64,000 bases of DNA from Macrostomum hystrix (lineage: Eukaryota > Platyhelminthes > Macrostomidae): assembly GCA_950097015.1 (NCBI GenBank), contig CATNEN010000002.1, positions 1,860,001-1,924,000 on the forward strand, in the 5' to 3' direction. The notes below the pieces were generated by a model. That model had not been told where the DNA came from, searched no databases, and was given only the letters and a program-made list of their open reading frames with translations. The translations under genes and the position numbers were made by a program. Position 1 is the stretch's first letter, and every line of letters begins with the position of its first letter. Positions 12,601 through 23,589 of the stretch are shown here, piece by piece.

Positions 12601-15600
12601 CCCTGAATAGTCCAGTCTCCTACCCCCTGAATAGTCCAGTCTCCTACCCCTGAATAGTCCAGTCTCCTACCCCTGAATAGTCCAGTCTCCTACCCCTGAA
12701 TAGTTTAGTCTCCTACCCCTGAATAGTTTAGTCTCCTACGCCTGAATAGTTTAGTCTCCTACCCCTGAATAGTCCAGTCTCCTACCCCCTGAATAGTCCA
12801 GTCTCCTACCCCTGAATAGTCCAGTCTCCTACCCTCTGAATAGTCCAGTCTCCTACCCCTGAATAGTCCAGTCTCCTACCCCTGAATAGTCCAGTCTCCT
12901 ACCCCTGAATAGTCCAGTCTCCTACCCCTGAATAGTCCAGTCTCCTACCCCCTGAATAGTTCAGTCTCCTACCCCCTGAATAGTCCAGTCTCCTACTCCT
13001 GAATAGTCCAGTCTCCTACCCCTGAATAGTCCAGTCTCCTACCCTCTGAATAGTCCAGTCTCCTACCCTCTGAATATTCCAGTCTCCTACCCCTGAATAG
13101 TCCAGTCTCCTACCCCTGAATAGTCCAGTCTCCTACCCCTGAATAGTCCAGTCTCCTACCCCCTGAATAGTCCAGTCTCCTACCCCTGAATAGTCCAGTC
13201 TCCTACCCCTGAATAGTCCAGTCTCCTACCCCCTGAATAGTCCAGTCTCCTACCCTCTGAATAGTCCAGTCTCCTACCCTCTGAATAGTCCAGTCTCCTA
13301 CCCCTGAATAGTCCAGTCTCCTACCCCCTGAATAGTCCAGTCTCCTACCCCTGAATAGTCCAGTCTCCTACCCCCTGAATAGTTCAGTCTCCTACCCCCT
13401 GAATTGTCTAGTCTATTACCCTGAATAATTTAGTCTAGTCCACGCAACAGGTCCAGATTTCTTTTTGCTCCTTAAATCAGTTACCAAACTGCTATGCTTT
13501 CCTAGTAACAAAATTATCCCCATCTCGCTAAACTCAAGGTGTGCTTCTCCTGCCTGGAGAATGAGGAATACCGCTTGGCCCAGATCTGCGGCCTAAACAT
13601 CATCATCCACGCTGATGAACTAGACGAGCTGATCAACTTCTACCAGACCAGGGGCCTATTCAATGAGCTCATCTCGCTGTTCGAGGCCGGCCTAGGCTTA
13701 GACAGAGCTCACATGGGCCTATTCACTGAGCTGGCGATTCTCTACAGCAAATACCGAACCGCTAAGCTGAAGGAGCATCTGGAACTGTTCTGGTCTCGCA
13801 TCAACATACCCAAGGTGCTCCGCGCAGCCGAGCATGCTCACCTGTGGGCTGAGTTGGTCTTCCTCTATGACAAATATGAGGAGTTTGATAATGCCATTCT
13901 CACCATGATGAAGCATCCGACTGAGGCTTGGCGTGAGTCCTTCTTCAAGGAGATGATCTCCAAGTGCGCCAATATTGAGATCTACTACAAGGCTATTAAA
14001 TTCTACCTGGATTATAAGCCTCTGCTGCTTAACGACCTGCTGCAGGTAAGTTTAATTCCTCATTTTCGGGATTTCGGATTCGGATTTGACGTCATTGCGA
14101 TTTCCTTTATATAGACCTTTTAGGTGTTTAATCGAGTACTTAAAATTTCTGATTATCTATCTAATACCCTGAATAAACGAATGGATTATCTATCTAATAC
14201 CCTGAATAAACGAATGGATTATCTATCTAATACCCTGAATAAACGAATGGATTATCTAAATAATTCCCTGAATAAACGAATGGATTATCTATATAATACC
14301 CTGAATAAACGAATGGATTATCTATTGAATCACCTGAATAAACTAATCTATTATCTGTTTAACCCCTAGTTAAACTATTGGATTATCTGTTTAGCTCCTA
14401 TTTTAGCTATTGGATTATCAGTTTAATATCCTAGTTAAACTATTGGATTATCTGTTTAACCCCTAGTTAAACTATTGGATTATCAGTTTAATATCCTATT
14501 TAAACTATTGGATTATCTGTTTAACCCCTAGTTAAACTATTGGATTATCAGTTTAATATCCTAGTTAAACTATTGGATTATCTGTTTAGCTCCTAGTTTA
14601 GCTATTGGATTATCAGTTTAATATCCTAGTTAAACTATTGGATTATCTGTTTAACCCATAGTTAAACTATTGGATTATCAGTTTAATATCCTAGTTAAAC
14701 TATTGGATTATCTGTTTAGCTCCTAGTTTAACTATTGGATTATCTGTTAAATCTCGAAATAAACTATTTTATTATCTATCAAATCCATTCCACTATTAGA
14801 CTTATTATCTACCCTGTAATTCAAGTGTTAGATTATCAGCTGTTCAATCCTCCCAAATCACGCGCACCAATCAACAGGTGCTAATCCCTCGCCTTGATCA
14901 CACTCGCACTGTGAGCTTCTTCGCCAAGGAGGGCAAAGTGGCCATGGTCAAGCCGTACCTCAAGGCTGTGCAGCAGAATAACAACAAGCACATCAACGAG
15001 TCACTCAACGGCCTCTACATCGACGAGGAAGACTACCAGAGTCTGCGCGCCAGCATCGAGGCGTTCAACAACTTTGACAACATCGGCCTAGCCCAGCGCT
15101 GCGAGAAGCACGAACTGCTTGAATTCCGTCGCATCGCCGCCTTCCTGTACAAGGGCAACAACCGGTTCAGCCAGAGCATCGAGCTGTGCAAACGGGACCG
15201 CCTGTACAGGGACGCCATGCAGTTCGCTGCTGACTCGCGCGACTCCGAGCTGGCCGCCACCTTGTTGCAGTGGTTCCTAGACGAGCGCCTGACCGAGTGC
15301 TTCTGCGCCTGCCTCTACCAGTGCTACGACCTGCTCAAACCAGACCGGGTCATGGAGCTGGCCTGGCGCTACAATCTCATGGATTACACCATGCCCTACC
15401 TGGTACAGGTGATGGCCGAGTACCAGGCCAGGCTGGAGAGGCTTGAGCACGCAGAGTCTGTCCGAGCCGAGCACGATGATAAAGCTGACAGCGGCTCAAA
15501 TCCGATTGTCATGCATTGTGAGTCTTTGGTGTAAGGAATAGTAGCAGATTTAGGTATAAATACTGCCAGATATTCATAGTTAGGGATAACTGACTGTGCT

Positions 15601-16321
15601 TTTGGCATTTCTGATAGGGAATTTGGGATATCTGATAGGGAATTAGGGATATCTGATAGGGAATTTGGGATATCTGATAGGGAATTTGGGATATCTGATA
15701 GGGAATTTGGGATATCTGATAGGGAATTTGGGATATCTGATAGGGAATTTGGGATATCTGATAGGGAATTTGGGATATCTGATAGGGAATTTGGGATATC
15801 TGATAGGGAATTTGGGATATCTGATAGGGAATTTGGGATATCTGATAGGGAATTTGGGATATCTGATAGGGAATTTGGGATATCTGATAGGGAATTTGGG
15901 ATATCTGATAGGGAATTAGGGATATCTGATAGGGAATTAAGGATATCTGATAGGGAATTAGGGATATCTGATAGATAATTAGGGATATCTAATAGGTGTC
16001 GATAACTGATACACCAAGTGGGATAACTGATACATCCGTCAGGATAACTGATACACCAGTGGGGATAACTGATACATCCGTCAGGATAACTGATACACCA
16101 GTGGGGATAACTGATACATCCGTCAGGATAACTGATACACCAGTGGGGATAACTGATACAACACAGTGAAAACTGGTTAACTACTGACACTTAAAAATGG
16201 TCCCGCAGCCAATCCCATGCTGATGCTGACTGGAGTTCCTCATCACTCAATGATGGCGCCGCCGCCGCCGCCGCCTCCAGGTCCATTCTACGGAGCCGGC
16301 ATGCCGCCCCATCAGTTTTGA
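3654..16321 (+). CDS. CLTC: clathrin heavy chain (5' exon missing)
   Basis: This gene encodes the heavy chain of the clathrin triskelion, which coats vesicles in endocytosis and trans-Golgi sorting. Exons by splice site and frame: 3654-4042, 4678-4918, 5476-5809, 6456-6970, 7881-8399, 8522-8899, 9468-9968, 11023-11352, 11977-12492, 13539-14045, 14878-15517, 16209-16321. All phases agree and the total is 1660 codons plus stop; with a first exon of about 14 codons this equals the usual 1675 residues. The seven-bladed N-terminal domain begins at [17 protein letters not shown], followed by the linker, the CHC repeats of the legs (for example [19 protein letters not shown]) and the trimerisation region. 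The tail has a proline run and MLMLT where vertebrates have QLMLT, the Hsc70 uncoating site. The acceptor CCAAACAG before CTGCAAGCC sits where the human exon 1/2 boundary falls. AATAAA lies at 16624-16629. All introns above about 300 bp except introns 2, 3 and 9 contain a private minisatellite. Confidence 0.98.
4952..5300 (+). mobile_element. tRNA-derived SINE (family A) in clathrin intron 3
   Basis: An A box (TAGCCTAGTGGTTAGGGCG) and B box (GGGTTCGATTCCCG) at proper tRNA spacing show a tRNA-derived head. A central part with AGCAAGACACTTAA and TTAAATGGGTACC follows, and the 3' end is an ATT-rich tail. The 7-bp ACAGTAA at 4945-4951 and 5301-5307 is a candidate target duplication. The element lies in the same sense as the clathrin gene. 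It is not a functional tRNA: no acceptor-stem pairing closes around the boxes. Confidence 0.88.
5313..5435. repeat. small fold-back element
   Basis: GGGAGTAACTATG at 5313-5325 is matched by its exact complement at 5423-5435, leaving a 97-base loop. It lies just 3' of the SINE and 40 bp before clathrin exon 4. No target duplication is evident. It may be a tiny MITE or an intron RNA hairpin. Confidence 0.7.
5868..6245. repeat. 25-bp minisatellite in clathrin intron 4
   Basis: About 15 units close to GAAGGCCTGAAGGGAGGTGA plus GTTAG. In the sense strand each unit carries GGGAG followed by GTGAGT, a near-consensus splice donor. Units GGGAGGTGAG and GGGAAGCGGG alternate in the first half, a two-unit higher-order pattern. 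Confidence 0.93.
7219..7372. repeat. inverted repeat in clathrin intron 5
   Basis: TCTTTGGGTGATTCC at 7219-7233 is complemented exactly at 7358-7372. The intervening segment holds a second pair of complementary strings (GGCGGTTTCT near 7327 and AGAAACCGCC near 7402). The RNA could form a long imperfect hairpin. No transposon ends were identified. Confidence 0.6.
7480..7740. repeat. 18-20 bp minisatellite in clathrin intron 5
   Basis: Purine-rich, irregular units close to GGGGTAGAAAGAGTCGAA. Degenerate toward its 5' edge, more regular at 7620-7735. Confidence 0.85.
8925..9430. repeat. 22-bp minisatellite in clathrin intron 7
   Basis: About 23 units close to CTCTTGATCCTTGTCACTCT plus AG. Variants are CTCCTAATCC and GTTGATCC, and TTAC or TCAC. 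The sense strand of each unit looks like an acceptor region: CTAAT, a pyrimidine run, then CTAG. The array ends about 35 bp from the true acceptor, and that acceptor region (CTTGTCATTCATCCCCCAG) still resembles the unit. Confidence 0.95.
10055..10800. repeat. 23-28 bp minisatellite in clathrin intron 8
   Basis: Units close to GAACAGCTGAGTAGGGGTTA plus GATTTTGA. The first eight copies are near identical, later ones vary in length around a G run (GGGGGGATT). CTGAC followed by TAG in many units resembles a branch point plus acceptor. Confidence 0.93.
11451..11792 (-). mobile_element. tRNA-derived SINE (family B) in clathrin intron 9
   Basis: Read on the minus strand from about 11792, the A-box-like string GTGGCAGAGCGGTTAAAGCG and the B-box-like GAGTTCGATTCC are at tRNA spacing. 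About 200 bp of non-tRNA body follows. The tail, on the plus strand at 11451-11480, is an AAT-rich run. The insertion is antisense to clathrin. I found no clear target duplication. Confidence 0.8.
12530..13440. repeat. 23-bp minisatellite in clathrin intron 10
   Basis: About 39 units close to TCTCCTACCCCTGAATAGTC plus CAG. Variation is confined to the C run (three to five C or CCCT) and to TTTAG versus CCAG at the end. Edges are degenerate; the array starts about 35 bp after the donor. Confidence 0.96.
14140..14760. repeat. 32-33 bp minisatellite in clathrin intron 11, two subfamilies
   Basis: 14140-14365 has six units beginning TGGATTATCTATCTAATACC. 14366-14760 has related units beginning TTGGATTATCTGTTTAACCC that alternate with TTGGATTATCAGTTTAATAT, giving a dimeric period of about 65 bp. 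The shared TGGATTATC shows both blocks share one ancestor. Confidence 0.92.
15612..15990. repeat. 21-bp minisatellite in clathrin intron 12
   Basis: About 17 units close to GGATATCTGATAGGGAATTT plus G, nearly homogeneous in the middle with GGGAATTAG variants at the edges. A 21-bp unit keeps frames open on both strands, which explains the long non-genic frames here. Confidence 0.96.
15995..16165. repeat. 20-bp minisatellite in clathrin intron 12
   Basis: Units GGATAACTGATACACCAGTG and GGATAACTGATACATCCGTC alternate, giving a dimeric 40-bp period. It abuts the 21-bp array and shares the core GATA-CTGATA with it, so one array may have seeded the other. Confidence 0.88.
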
Positions 16322-17155
16322 GTAGCTGCGGCTGACTCTCTCAGCAACTGATTTTGACTAGTAAAAATATGCAAACAGCAAAACATTAACCACCTGTCTG
16401 TGATGACTGTCTGTCTACTTGTTACTCTTAGGTTAATAGTAATTCTGTCTAAGCAAGACCAAACTCTATTATTGGGTCCATTTGTGTCTTTTCCACGTAC
16501 CATACTTCAAATACTACCTTTTATAAATCATTTTTTTACTTTTCTGTCTAAAATATCACTTTGCCAGACCTACTAAAAGTAGGTAGTTGGGAATCTTTAT
16601 TTGTCGTTTTTCTGCCTCAAAATAATAAACAGCTACTTATAATTCTCATAAACTTTGTGATGCAGTGCCTACTTTATCCCAAATCCCATTTAAGTTCAAT
16701 GATCACCTAGCAAGACATGGTTGTCATTCTGTTTTTCTCTAATTCCAATCTCTATTCAGTGTTGTATATCCACTTTCTATGCAATTAGCTTTACTAGATC
16801 TTGTTTTGCATGCCTTCTTTGCTTTATAATAAGTGTGGCTAATTCACGAACAATTCATGCAGTCCTTGTCTTTTTTATTCGGTGTTTAATGCAGCCGTTT
16901 ATTTATATGATTTATCGGATGAAAAATGTCTTAACCATGTAGTCTTTGTTTCAGTTTGTTTTAATCTTTATACTTAGCGTACATTGTTTGATTGTACGAG
17001 TGTGATCTGAATTGAATTAATGCTACACACTTTTTGTTCGTTATACGTGTGTGAACAAGTTAGGAACCAAACTTACAATAATTGCTGTAGTTTTTTTTTC
17101 TTTTCGATTTTGCTAATTTAGTTTCAGTTCTTCTGGGGTATTAACTATTCTAGAC
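16322..17155. other. clathrin 3' UTR and spacer
   Basis: The 3' UTR probably ends shortly after AATAAA at 16624-16629. The rest is AT-rich and shows no gene or repeat. Confidence 0.55.
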
Positions 17156-17156
17156 T

Positions 17157-17860
17157 ATGTACATTCTCCCCCTCCAACCTCTACACCTCCAGAGAATGTT
17201 CATTCTCTCCACCTCCAACCTCTACCCCTCCAGAGAATGTAGATTCTCTCCCCCTCCAACCTCTACACCTCCAGAGAATGTTCATTCTCTCCCCCTCCAA
17301 CCTCTACCCCTCCAGAGAATGTTCATTCTCTCCCCCTCCAACCTCTACACCTCCAGAGAATGTTCATTCTCTCCCCCTCCAACCTCTACCCCTCCAGAGA
17401 ATGTAGATTCTCTCCCCCTCCAACCTCTACACCTCCAGAGAATGTTCATTCTCTCCCACTCCAACCTCTACCCCTCCAGAGAATGTACATTCTCTCCCCC
17501 TCCAACCTCTACACCTCCAGAGAATGTAGATTCTCTCCCCCTCCAACCTCTACACCTCCAGAGAATGTTCATTCTCTCCCACTCCAACCTCTACCCCTCC
17601 AGAGAATGTACATTCTCTCCCGGCTGAACCTCTACCCCTCTAGAGAATGTACATTCTCTCCCACTCCAACCTCTACCCCTCTAGAGAATGTACATTCTCT
17701 CCCCCTCCAACCTCTACCTCTCCAGAGAATGTACATTCTCTCCCGGCTGAACCTCTACCCCTCTAGAGAATGTACATTCTCTCCCACTCCAACCTCTACC
17801 CCTCTAGAGAATGTACATTCTCTCCCGGCTGAACCTCTACCCCATCAGTGAATGTACATT
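17157..17860. repeat. 41-bp minisatellite with palindromic core
   Basis: About 17 units: a pyrimidine-rich part (CCCCCTCCAACCTCTAC) followed by AGAGAATGTNNATTCTCT. In the later copies the core is AGAGAATGTACATTCTCT, an exact 18-bp palindrome; earlier copies have GTTCATT or GTAGATT. A variant with CGGCTGAAC replaces the CCTCCAAC part in some late units. Confidence 0.94.
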
Positions 17861-18299
17861 AACTTTCACCTTAATAATTGCCCCAAATTTTCAAGCACTT
17901 AGTTTTAAGCATCGCACTATGTTTAACAAGGTGACCAATAAAACTATTTTTATTCTGGCTGCTAAATTAATAAATAGCTTTCTCAATGCTAGTGCACGAT
18001 TTCGCACGAACCACAATGACAGCTTATTCCTGCTATTACACCTGCATATTATATTCGTACGAGTATTTATCTATGCTTTATCTATGCTTTGTCTTTTTTT
18101 AAAGCGCGATTCCTCTTTTAGTTTGTTGCGCCTGAATTTTTCTGTTTTTTTGCAGTAGAATGAGCTGCAAACGATTGATTGAATTCTTAATTAAAATTTA
18201 GTCGTTGATTTGTTTCTTGCTTGTTTCGAAAGAAAATACAGGCAAAAATTAACCAAAAGCCATACAATGCTTCTGTTTCTCATTGGATTATTCAGTTTT

Positions 18300-19225
18300 G
18301 ATAAATCAATTCAATATGTTCATAAGCTACTGTCTAACAGGTTGATAAATCATTGGAACATGTTCATGTGCTACTGTCTAACAGGTTGATAAATCATTCG
18401 ATCATGTTTATAAGCTGCTGTCTAACAGGTTGATAAATCATTGGAACATGTTCATGTGCTACTGTCTAACAGGTTGATAAATCATTGGAACATGTTCATA
18501 AGCTACTGTCTAACAGGTTGATAAATCATTGGAACATGTTCATGTGCTACTGTCTAACAGGTTGATAAATCATTCGATCATGTTTATAAGCTGCTGTCTA
18601 ACAGGTTGATAAATCATTGGAACATGTTCATGTGCTACTGTCTAACAGGTTTTCCAAATCATTGGAACATGTTCATAAGCTACTGTCTAACAGGTTGATA
18701 AATTATTGGAACATGTTCATGTGCTACTGTCTAACAGGTTGACAAATCATTGGAACATGTTCATGTGCTACTGTCTAACAGGTTGACAAATCATTGGAAC
18801 ATGTTCATAAGCTACTGTCTAACAGGTTGATAAATCATTGGAACATGTTCATAAGCTACTGTCTAACAGGTTGATAAATCATTGGAACATTTTCATACGC
18901 TACTGTCTAACAGGTTGATAAATCATTGGAACATGTTCATAAGCTACTGTCTAACAGGTTGATAAATCATTGGAACATGTTCATAAGCTACTGTCTAACA
19001 GGTTGATAAATCATTGGAACATGTTCATAAGCTACTGTCTAACAGGTTGATAAATCATTGGAACATGTTCATAAGCTACTGTCTAACAGGTTGATAAATC
19101 ATTGGAACATGTTCATAAGCTACTGTCTAACAGGTTGACAAATCATTGGATCATGTTCATGTGCTACTGTCTAACAGGTTGATAAATCATTGGAACATGT
19201 TCATAAGCTACTGTCTAACAGGTTC
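18300..19225. repeat. 44-bp minisatellite
   Basis: About 21 units close to CTGTCTAACAGGTTGATAAA then TCATTGGAACATGTTCATAA then GCTA. GAACATGTTC in each unit is a 10-bp palindrome. Variants ATAAGCTA and GTGCTA are interspersed. It lies just beyond the 3' end of the minus-strand gene that follows. Confidence 0.95.
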
Positions 19226-19292
19226 ATAGATGAAGGATAAAATAAATTAAAATCAGAAGACTAGTCGCAGTGTTCTGATCGCGCATGCAGCA

Positions 19293-19512
19293 TCAGATGT
19301 GCTCGCTGTAACAGCAGCCCTCAGCGTTGGCCAGCTTGCCGCAGCAGTCCCACACAAAAAGTACATCCGCCAGGCGGCCCTGACTGCTGTGCTGCTCAAG
19401 GCGTTGTTTGCCTTTGGCGTGGAACTTGCAGGCGAATTTGTTGTTGTCAACCAGACGGTAGAGCTTCTGACAGCGCAGACAGCGGGTGACGGAGGTCTTG
19501 GCTGGCATCACT

Positions 19513-19545
<33 letters not shown>

Positions 19546-22500
19546 ATTGATCTCTTCTGTGAGTTCTTTGCCAGGTTCAGAACTGGCAAGCTGCTGTTTG
19601 CTGGGGTCGCAGCAGGCTGAGTGACCTGCTGCGATTCCGAGCTAGATTTTATCGGGTTAGCGGAGACGTCTGCGGCGAAGGTCGCCAGCGGCTGCCGGTA
19701 CGTGAAGGCGTGCTTCATTGAAGCCACCTGCAAACCAGAAGTTGGCCAAACTTCAGTGACTCGTGCGGATGAGAGCCAAGATGAAGACGAAAATTGAGAA
19801 ATTACGGACGAGAGGACAAGAAGAATCTGTGGGGCGTAATGGAGGAATCTGTGGGGCGTCAGGGATGAAGCTGCTGCCGCGGTTTCAGAGTGGGGGCAGA
19901 AGGGGAGGAATCTGTTGGGGCTGAAGGGAGGAATCTGTGGGGGCGGAAGGGAGGTAATATGTGGGGACGGAAGGGGAGTAATATGTGGGGGCGAAAGGGG
20001 AGTAATATGTGGGGGCGGAAGGGGATTAATATGTGGGGGCGGAAGGGAGGAATCTGTGGGGGCGGAAGGGATGAATCTGTGGGGCGGAAGGGAGGAATCT
20101 GATGGGGCTGAAGGGATGAATCTGTGGGGCGGAAGGGAGGAATCTGTGGGGCGGAATCGAGGAATCTGTGGGGCGGAATCGAGGAATCTGTGGGGCGGAA
20201 TCGAGGAATCTGTGGGGCGTCAGAGATGAAGCTGCTGCCGCGGTTTCAGAGTGGGGCAGAAGGGGAGGAATCTGTTGGGGCTGAAGGGAGGAATCTGTTG
20301 GGGCTGAAGGGAGGAATCTGAGGGGGCGGAAGGGGAGTAATATGTGGGGGCGGAAGGGAGGAATCTGTGGGGGCGGAAGGGGAGTAATATGTGGGGGCGG
20401 GAGGGAGGAATCTGTGGGGGCGGAAGGGAGGAATATGTGGGGCGGAAGGGAGGAATCTGTGGGGGTGGAAGGGGAATAATATGTGGGGGCTGGAGGGAGG
20501 AATCTGTGGGGGCGGAAGGGAGGAATCTGTGGGGGCGGAAGGGAGGAATATGTGGGGCGGAAGGGAGGAATCTGTGGGGGCGGAACGGGAGGAATCTTTG
20601 GAGGCGGAAGAGAGGAGAGGAAGACATGGCAGAGCTGAATGTTCAACCTGTTTTTCGTAGGCAGCCAGGCGGTTTGTTTTTTCTTTGGCGTCGTCCTCAG
20701 CAGTTCGCAGGGCTTTGGCCAACGCTTGAACATCTCGACGCAGTCGTGCGTTCTCCAGCTGAATCTCGGCTAGAGGTTCGGCCTCGGGCGGGTCTGTCTG
20801 GGTGGATTCTTCAGCTGGCTGCTGCTGCTGCTGCTGCTGCTGTTTCTGCACCTGAAGCTGCTGCCGCGGTCTCAGAGGCACAATGGCAATGTCACTTGGC
20901 TTCGAAGCTGCAAGCATTCTGCGACTTTTCTTCCAGCCTAGAACGGCTCCGGTCACAATTTGATCCCTGTAATTCGGCTGCTGCTGCTGCTGCTGCAAGT
21001 CGCCGGGCGCGGCTGTGTCTCCATCGGACATTGGACTTGAGCTGCTCATAGCTGAGCCGCACGCTGAGCAGTAGACTGGGGCTCGACTTGCAGCAGCTGG
21101 ATTTTGCTGCTGCTGCTGCTGCTGCTGCTCCCGACTGTGCTGCTCGCAGCGGTTTTGAAGTTCTCGAATTGCCTGGCAAAGGAAGAAGATACGGTTTGAA
21201 AAACAGCTGCGCAAAATCCACCCCAGTTACCAAATCCGCCCCCCCAAGTTACCGAATCCATTCCCCAGTTACCTAAACGCCCACCCGCTACTAATACGCC
21301 CCCAGTCACCAAATCCGCCCCCAGTCACCAAATCCGTCCCCAGTTACCAAATCCGTCCCCAGTCACCAAATCCGCCCCCAGTCACCAAATCCGTCCCCAG
21401 TTACCAAATCCGTCCCCAGTCACCAAATCCGCCCCAGCTACCAAATCCTCCCAAGCTACCAAATTCGCCCCAGCTACCAAATCCGCCCCAGCTACCAAAT
21501 CCTCCCAAGCTACCAAATTCGCCCCAGCTACCAAATCCGCCCCAGCTACCGAATCCGCCCCAGCTACCAAATCCGCCCCAGCTACCAAATCCGCCCCAGC
21601 TACCGAATCCGCCCCAGCTACCAAATCCGCCCCAGCTACGAAATCCGCCCCAGCTACCAAATCCGTCCCCAGTCACCAAATCCGCCCCAGCTACCAAATC
21701 CGCCCCAGCTACCAAATTCGCCCCAGCTACCAAAACCCCCCCAGCTACCAAATTCGCCCCAGCTACCAAATCCGCCCCAGCTACCAAATCCGCCCCAGCT
21801 ACCAAATCCTCCCCAGCTACCAAATCCGCCCCCAGTCACCAAATCCGTCCCCAGTTACCAAATCCGTCCCCAGTCACCAAATCCGCCCCAGCTACTAAAT
21901 CCGCCCAAGCTACCAAATTCGCCCCAGCTACCAAATCCGCCCCAGCTACCAAATCCGTCCCCAGTCACCAAATCCGCCCCAGCTACCAAATCCGCCCCAG
22001 CTACCAAATCCTCCCCAGCTACCAAAACCCCCCCAGCTACCAAATTCGCCCCAGCTACCAAATCCGCCCCAGCTACCAAATCCGCCCCAGCTACCAAATC
22101 CTCCCCAGCTACCAAATCCGCCCCCAGTCACCAAATCCGTCCCCAGTTACCAAATCCGTCCCCAGTCACCAAATCCGCCCCAGCTACTAAATCCGCCCAA
22201 GCTACCAAATTCGCCCCAGCTACCAAATCCGCCCCAGCTACTATATCCGCCCCAGCTACCAAATCCGCCCCAGCTACTAAATCCGTCTCTCATGAGCCAA
22301 CTGAGCTACCAAAGCTGCCCCCCCCCAGTTACCAAATCCGCCCCCAGTTACCAAATCCGCCCCCAGTTACCAAATCCGCCCCCAGTTACCAAATCCGCCA
22401 AAAGTTACCGAATCCTCCCCCAGTTACCAAACCCGTCCCCCATTTGTTAAACCCAGACCCACCTTGTACAGATCAACTCCTCCACTGACGTCGCCGCTGG

Positions 22501-23543
22501 CAGCAGACGAGCCGTTCAGCAGGCGGGCGCAGCGCCGTCTTTCATGAGCCAACTGAGTCAGCCGGGCCTCCAGCTTGCCATTGATGGCCTTCAGCTCCCG
22601 AATGAAATTCTCGTAGTGCCCGGCCAGCTCACTGGCTGCTACGGCTCGCTCGTTGGCTTCAACCAACTGGTGGCGCAGAAAAGCAACGTCAGGAACATCC
22701 TCCGGCGCTTCCGGCTTGACTTCCGGTGGCACACCCAGTTCCAGTTCCGGCTCAGATTCTTCTTCGTCCATAAAGTCGGTGAATTGGCGCCGCAGTTTGT
22801 ATTGTTCTTGGACGTTGGCATCGACTGGGCCGGAGCCGTTCTCGGAGGATCTCTGCATGGACAGCTTCCTGTGCCTCTCCAGCTCCTCCATGGCTTTCGC
22901 CAGCGTGCTCTGTGGATCGGTGAGTAGGGATCAACATCGGTGAGTAGGGATCAACATCGGTGAGTAGGGATCAACATCGGTGAGTAGGGATCAACATCGG
23001 TGTGTAGGGATCAACATCGGTGAGTAGGGATCAACATCGTTGAGTAGGGATCAACATCGGTGAGTAGGGATCAACATCGGTGAGTAGGGATCAACATCGG
23101 TGAGTAGGGATCAACATCGGTGAGTAGGGATCAACATCGGTGAGTAGGGATCAAGATCGGTGAGTAGGAATCAACATCGGTGAGTAGGGATCAACATCGG
23201 TGAGTAGGGATCAACATCGGTGAATAGGGATCAACATCGGTGAGTAGGGATCTAGAGTCGGCGAGTAGGGATCTGGAACCGGTGAGTAGGGATCTGCAAT
23301 GGTTGATTAGGTGTCTGGAATCGGTGAGTAATGATCTGGAGTCGGTGAGTAGGGATCAGTGATTCTCACTCTCCAGCCGTTTCTCTCCTGCTGCAGTTGA
23401 GTTTGCAGATAATTTCCCAGAAGCAGTTTGTCAAGGTCGTCCAGTTTCCTAGAAAGCGAAGGATTTGTCGCTAAAAATTCGTCAGTTTTTCGTCGAAAAT
23501 CTGCGTCGATTTCATGTCGCGACGACGTCAGCTGCGCTGTCAT
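19293..23543 (-). CDS. polyQ / coiled-coil protein with C-terminal Cys/His-rich module
   Basis: The function is not recognised. Exons on the minus strand: 23543-23370, 22909-22463, 21172-20648, 19727-19293; all junctions are phase 0 and give 526 residues. The first ATG in frame (23543) was chosen; an upstream exon remains possible. The N-terminal half is charged and helical (RHQLVEANERAVAASELAGH, coiled coil likely). Exon 3 has polyQ runs and a CSAC motif, then another predicted coil (LENARLRRDVQALAKALRTA). Exon 4 has a Q10 run and a final module with CLRCQKLY, CKFH, WDCCG and GCCYSEH. That order (CxxC, CxxH, WxCC, GCx4H) recalls CHORD-like zinc modules but is not a full CHORD. Each of the three introns is filled with a different array. 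A cytoskeletal or scaffold role would be a guess. Confidence 0.85.
19820..20630. repeat. G-rich 20-25 bp minisatellite in intron 3 of the minus-strand gene
   Basis: Units close to GGGGGCGGAAGGGAGGAATC plus TGT, with ATATGT variants. A block beginning GATGAAGCTGCTGCCGCGGT occurs at 19864 and again at 20226, so a segment of about 362 bp was duplicated. The plus strand has runs of four to five G at close spacing, with G-quadruplex potential; in the transcript the strand is C-rich. Confidence 0.93.
21235..22445. repeat. 19-bp minisatellite in intron 2 of the minus-strand gene
   Basis: Units close to CCAGCTACCAAATCCGCCC, with CCCAGTTACC and CCCAGTCACC variants at the flanks. The series beginning AAATCCGTCCCCAGTCACC recurs in blocks about 290-300 bp apart (near 21655, 21950 and 22130), indicating higher-order duplication. 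Confidence 0.95.
22918..23350. repeat. 20-bp minisatellite in intron 1 of the minus-strand gene
   Basis: About 21 units TCGGTGAGTAGGGATCAACA, unusually homogeneous until 23240 and then decaying (GATCTGGAATC variants). It fills the intron between exons 1 and 2 almost completely. Confidence 0.96.
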
Positions 23544-23589
23544 GACTGTCGAATTGAGCTCAGTGAGAAAATGCAGTGAGAACAGCACA

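Noticed and set aside
19293-19500. True CHORD domain
   Set aside because: Cys/His order is only partly CHORD-like and the spacing does not match the canonical domain.
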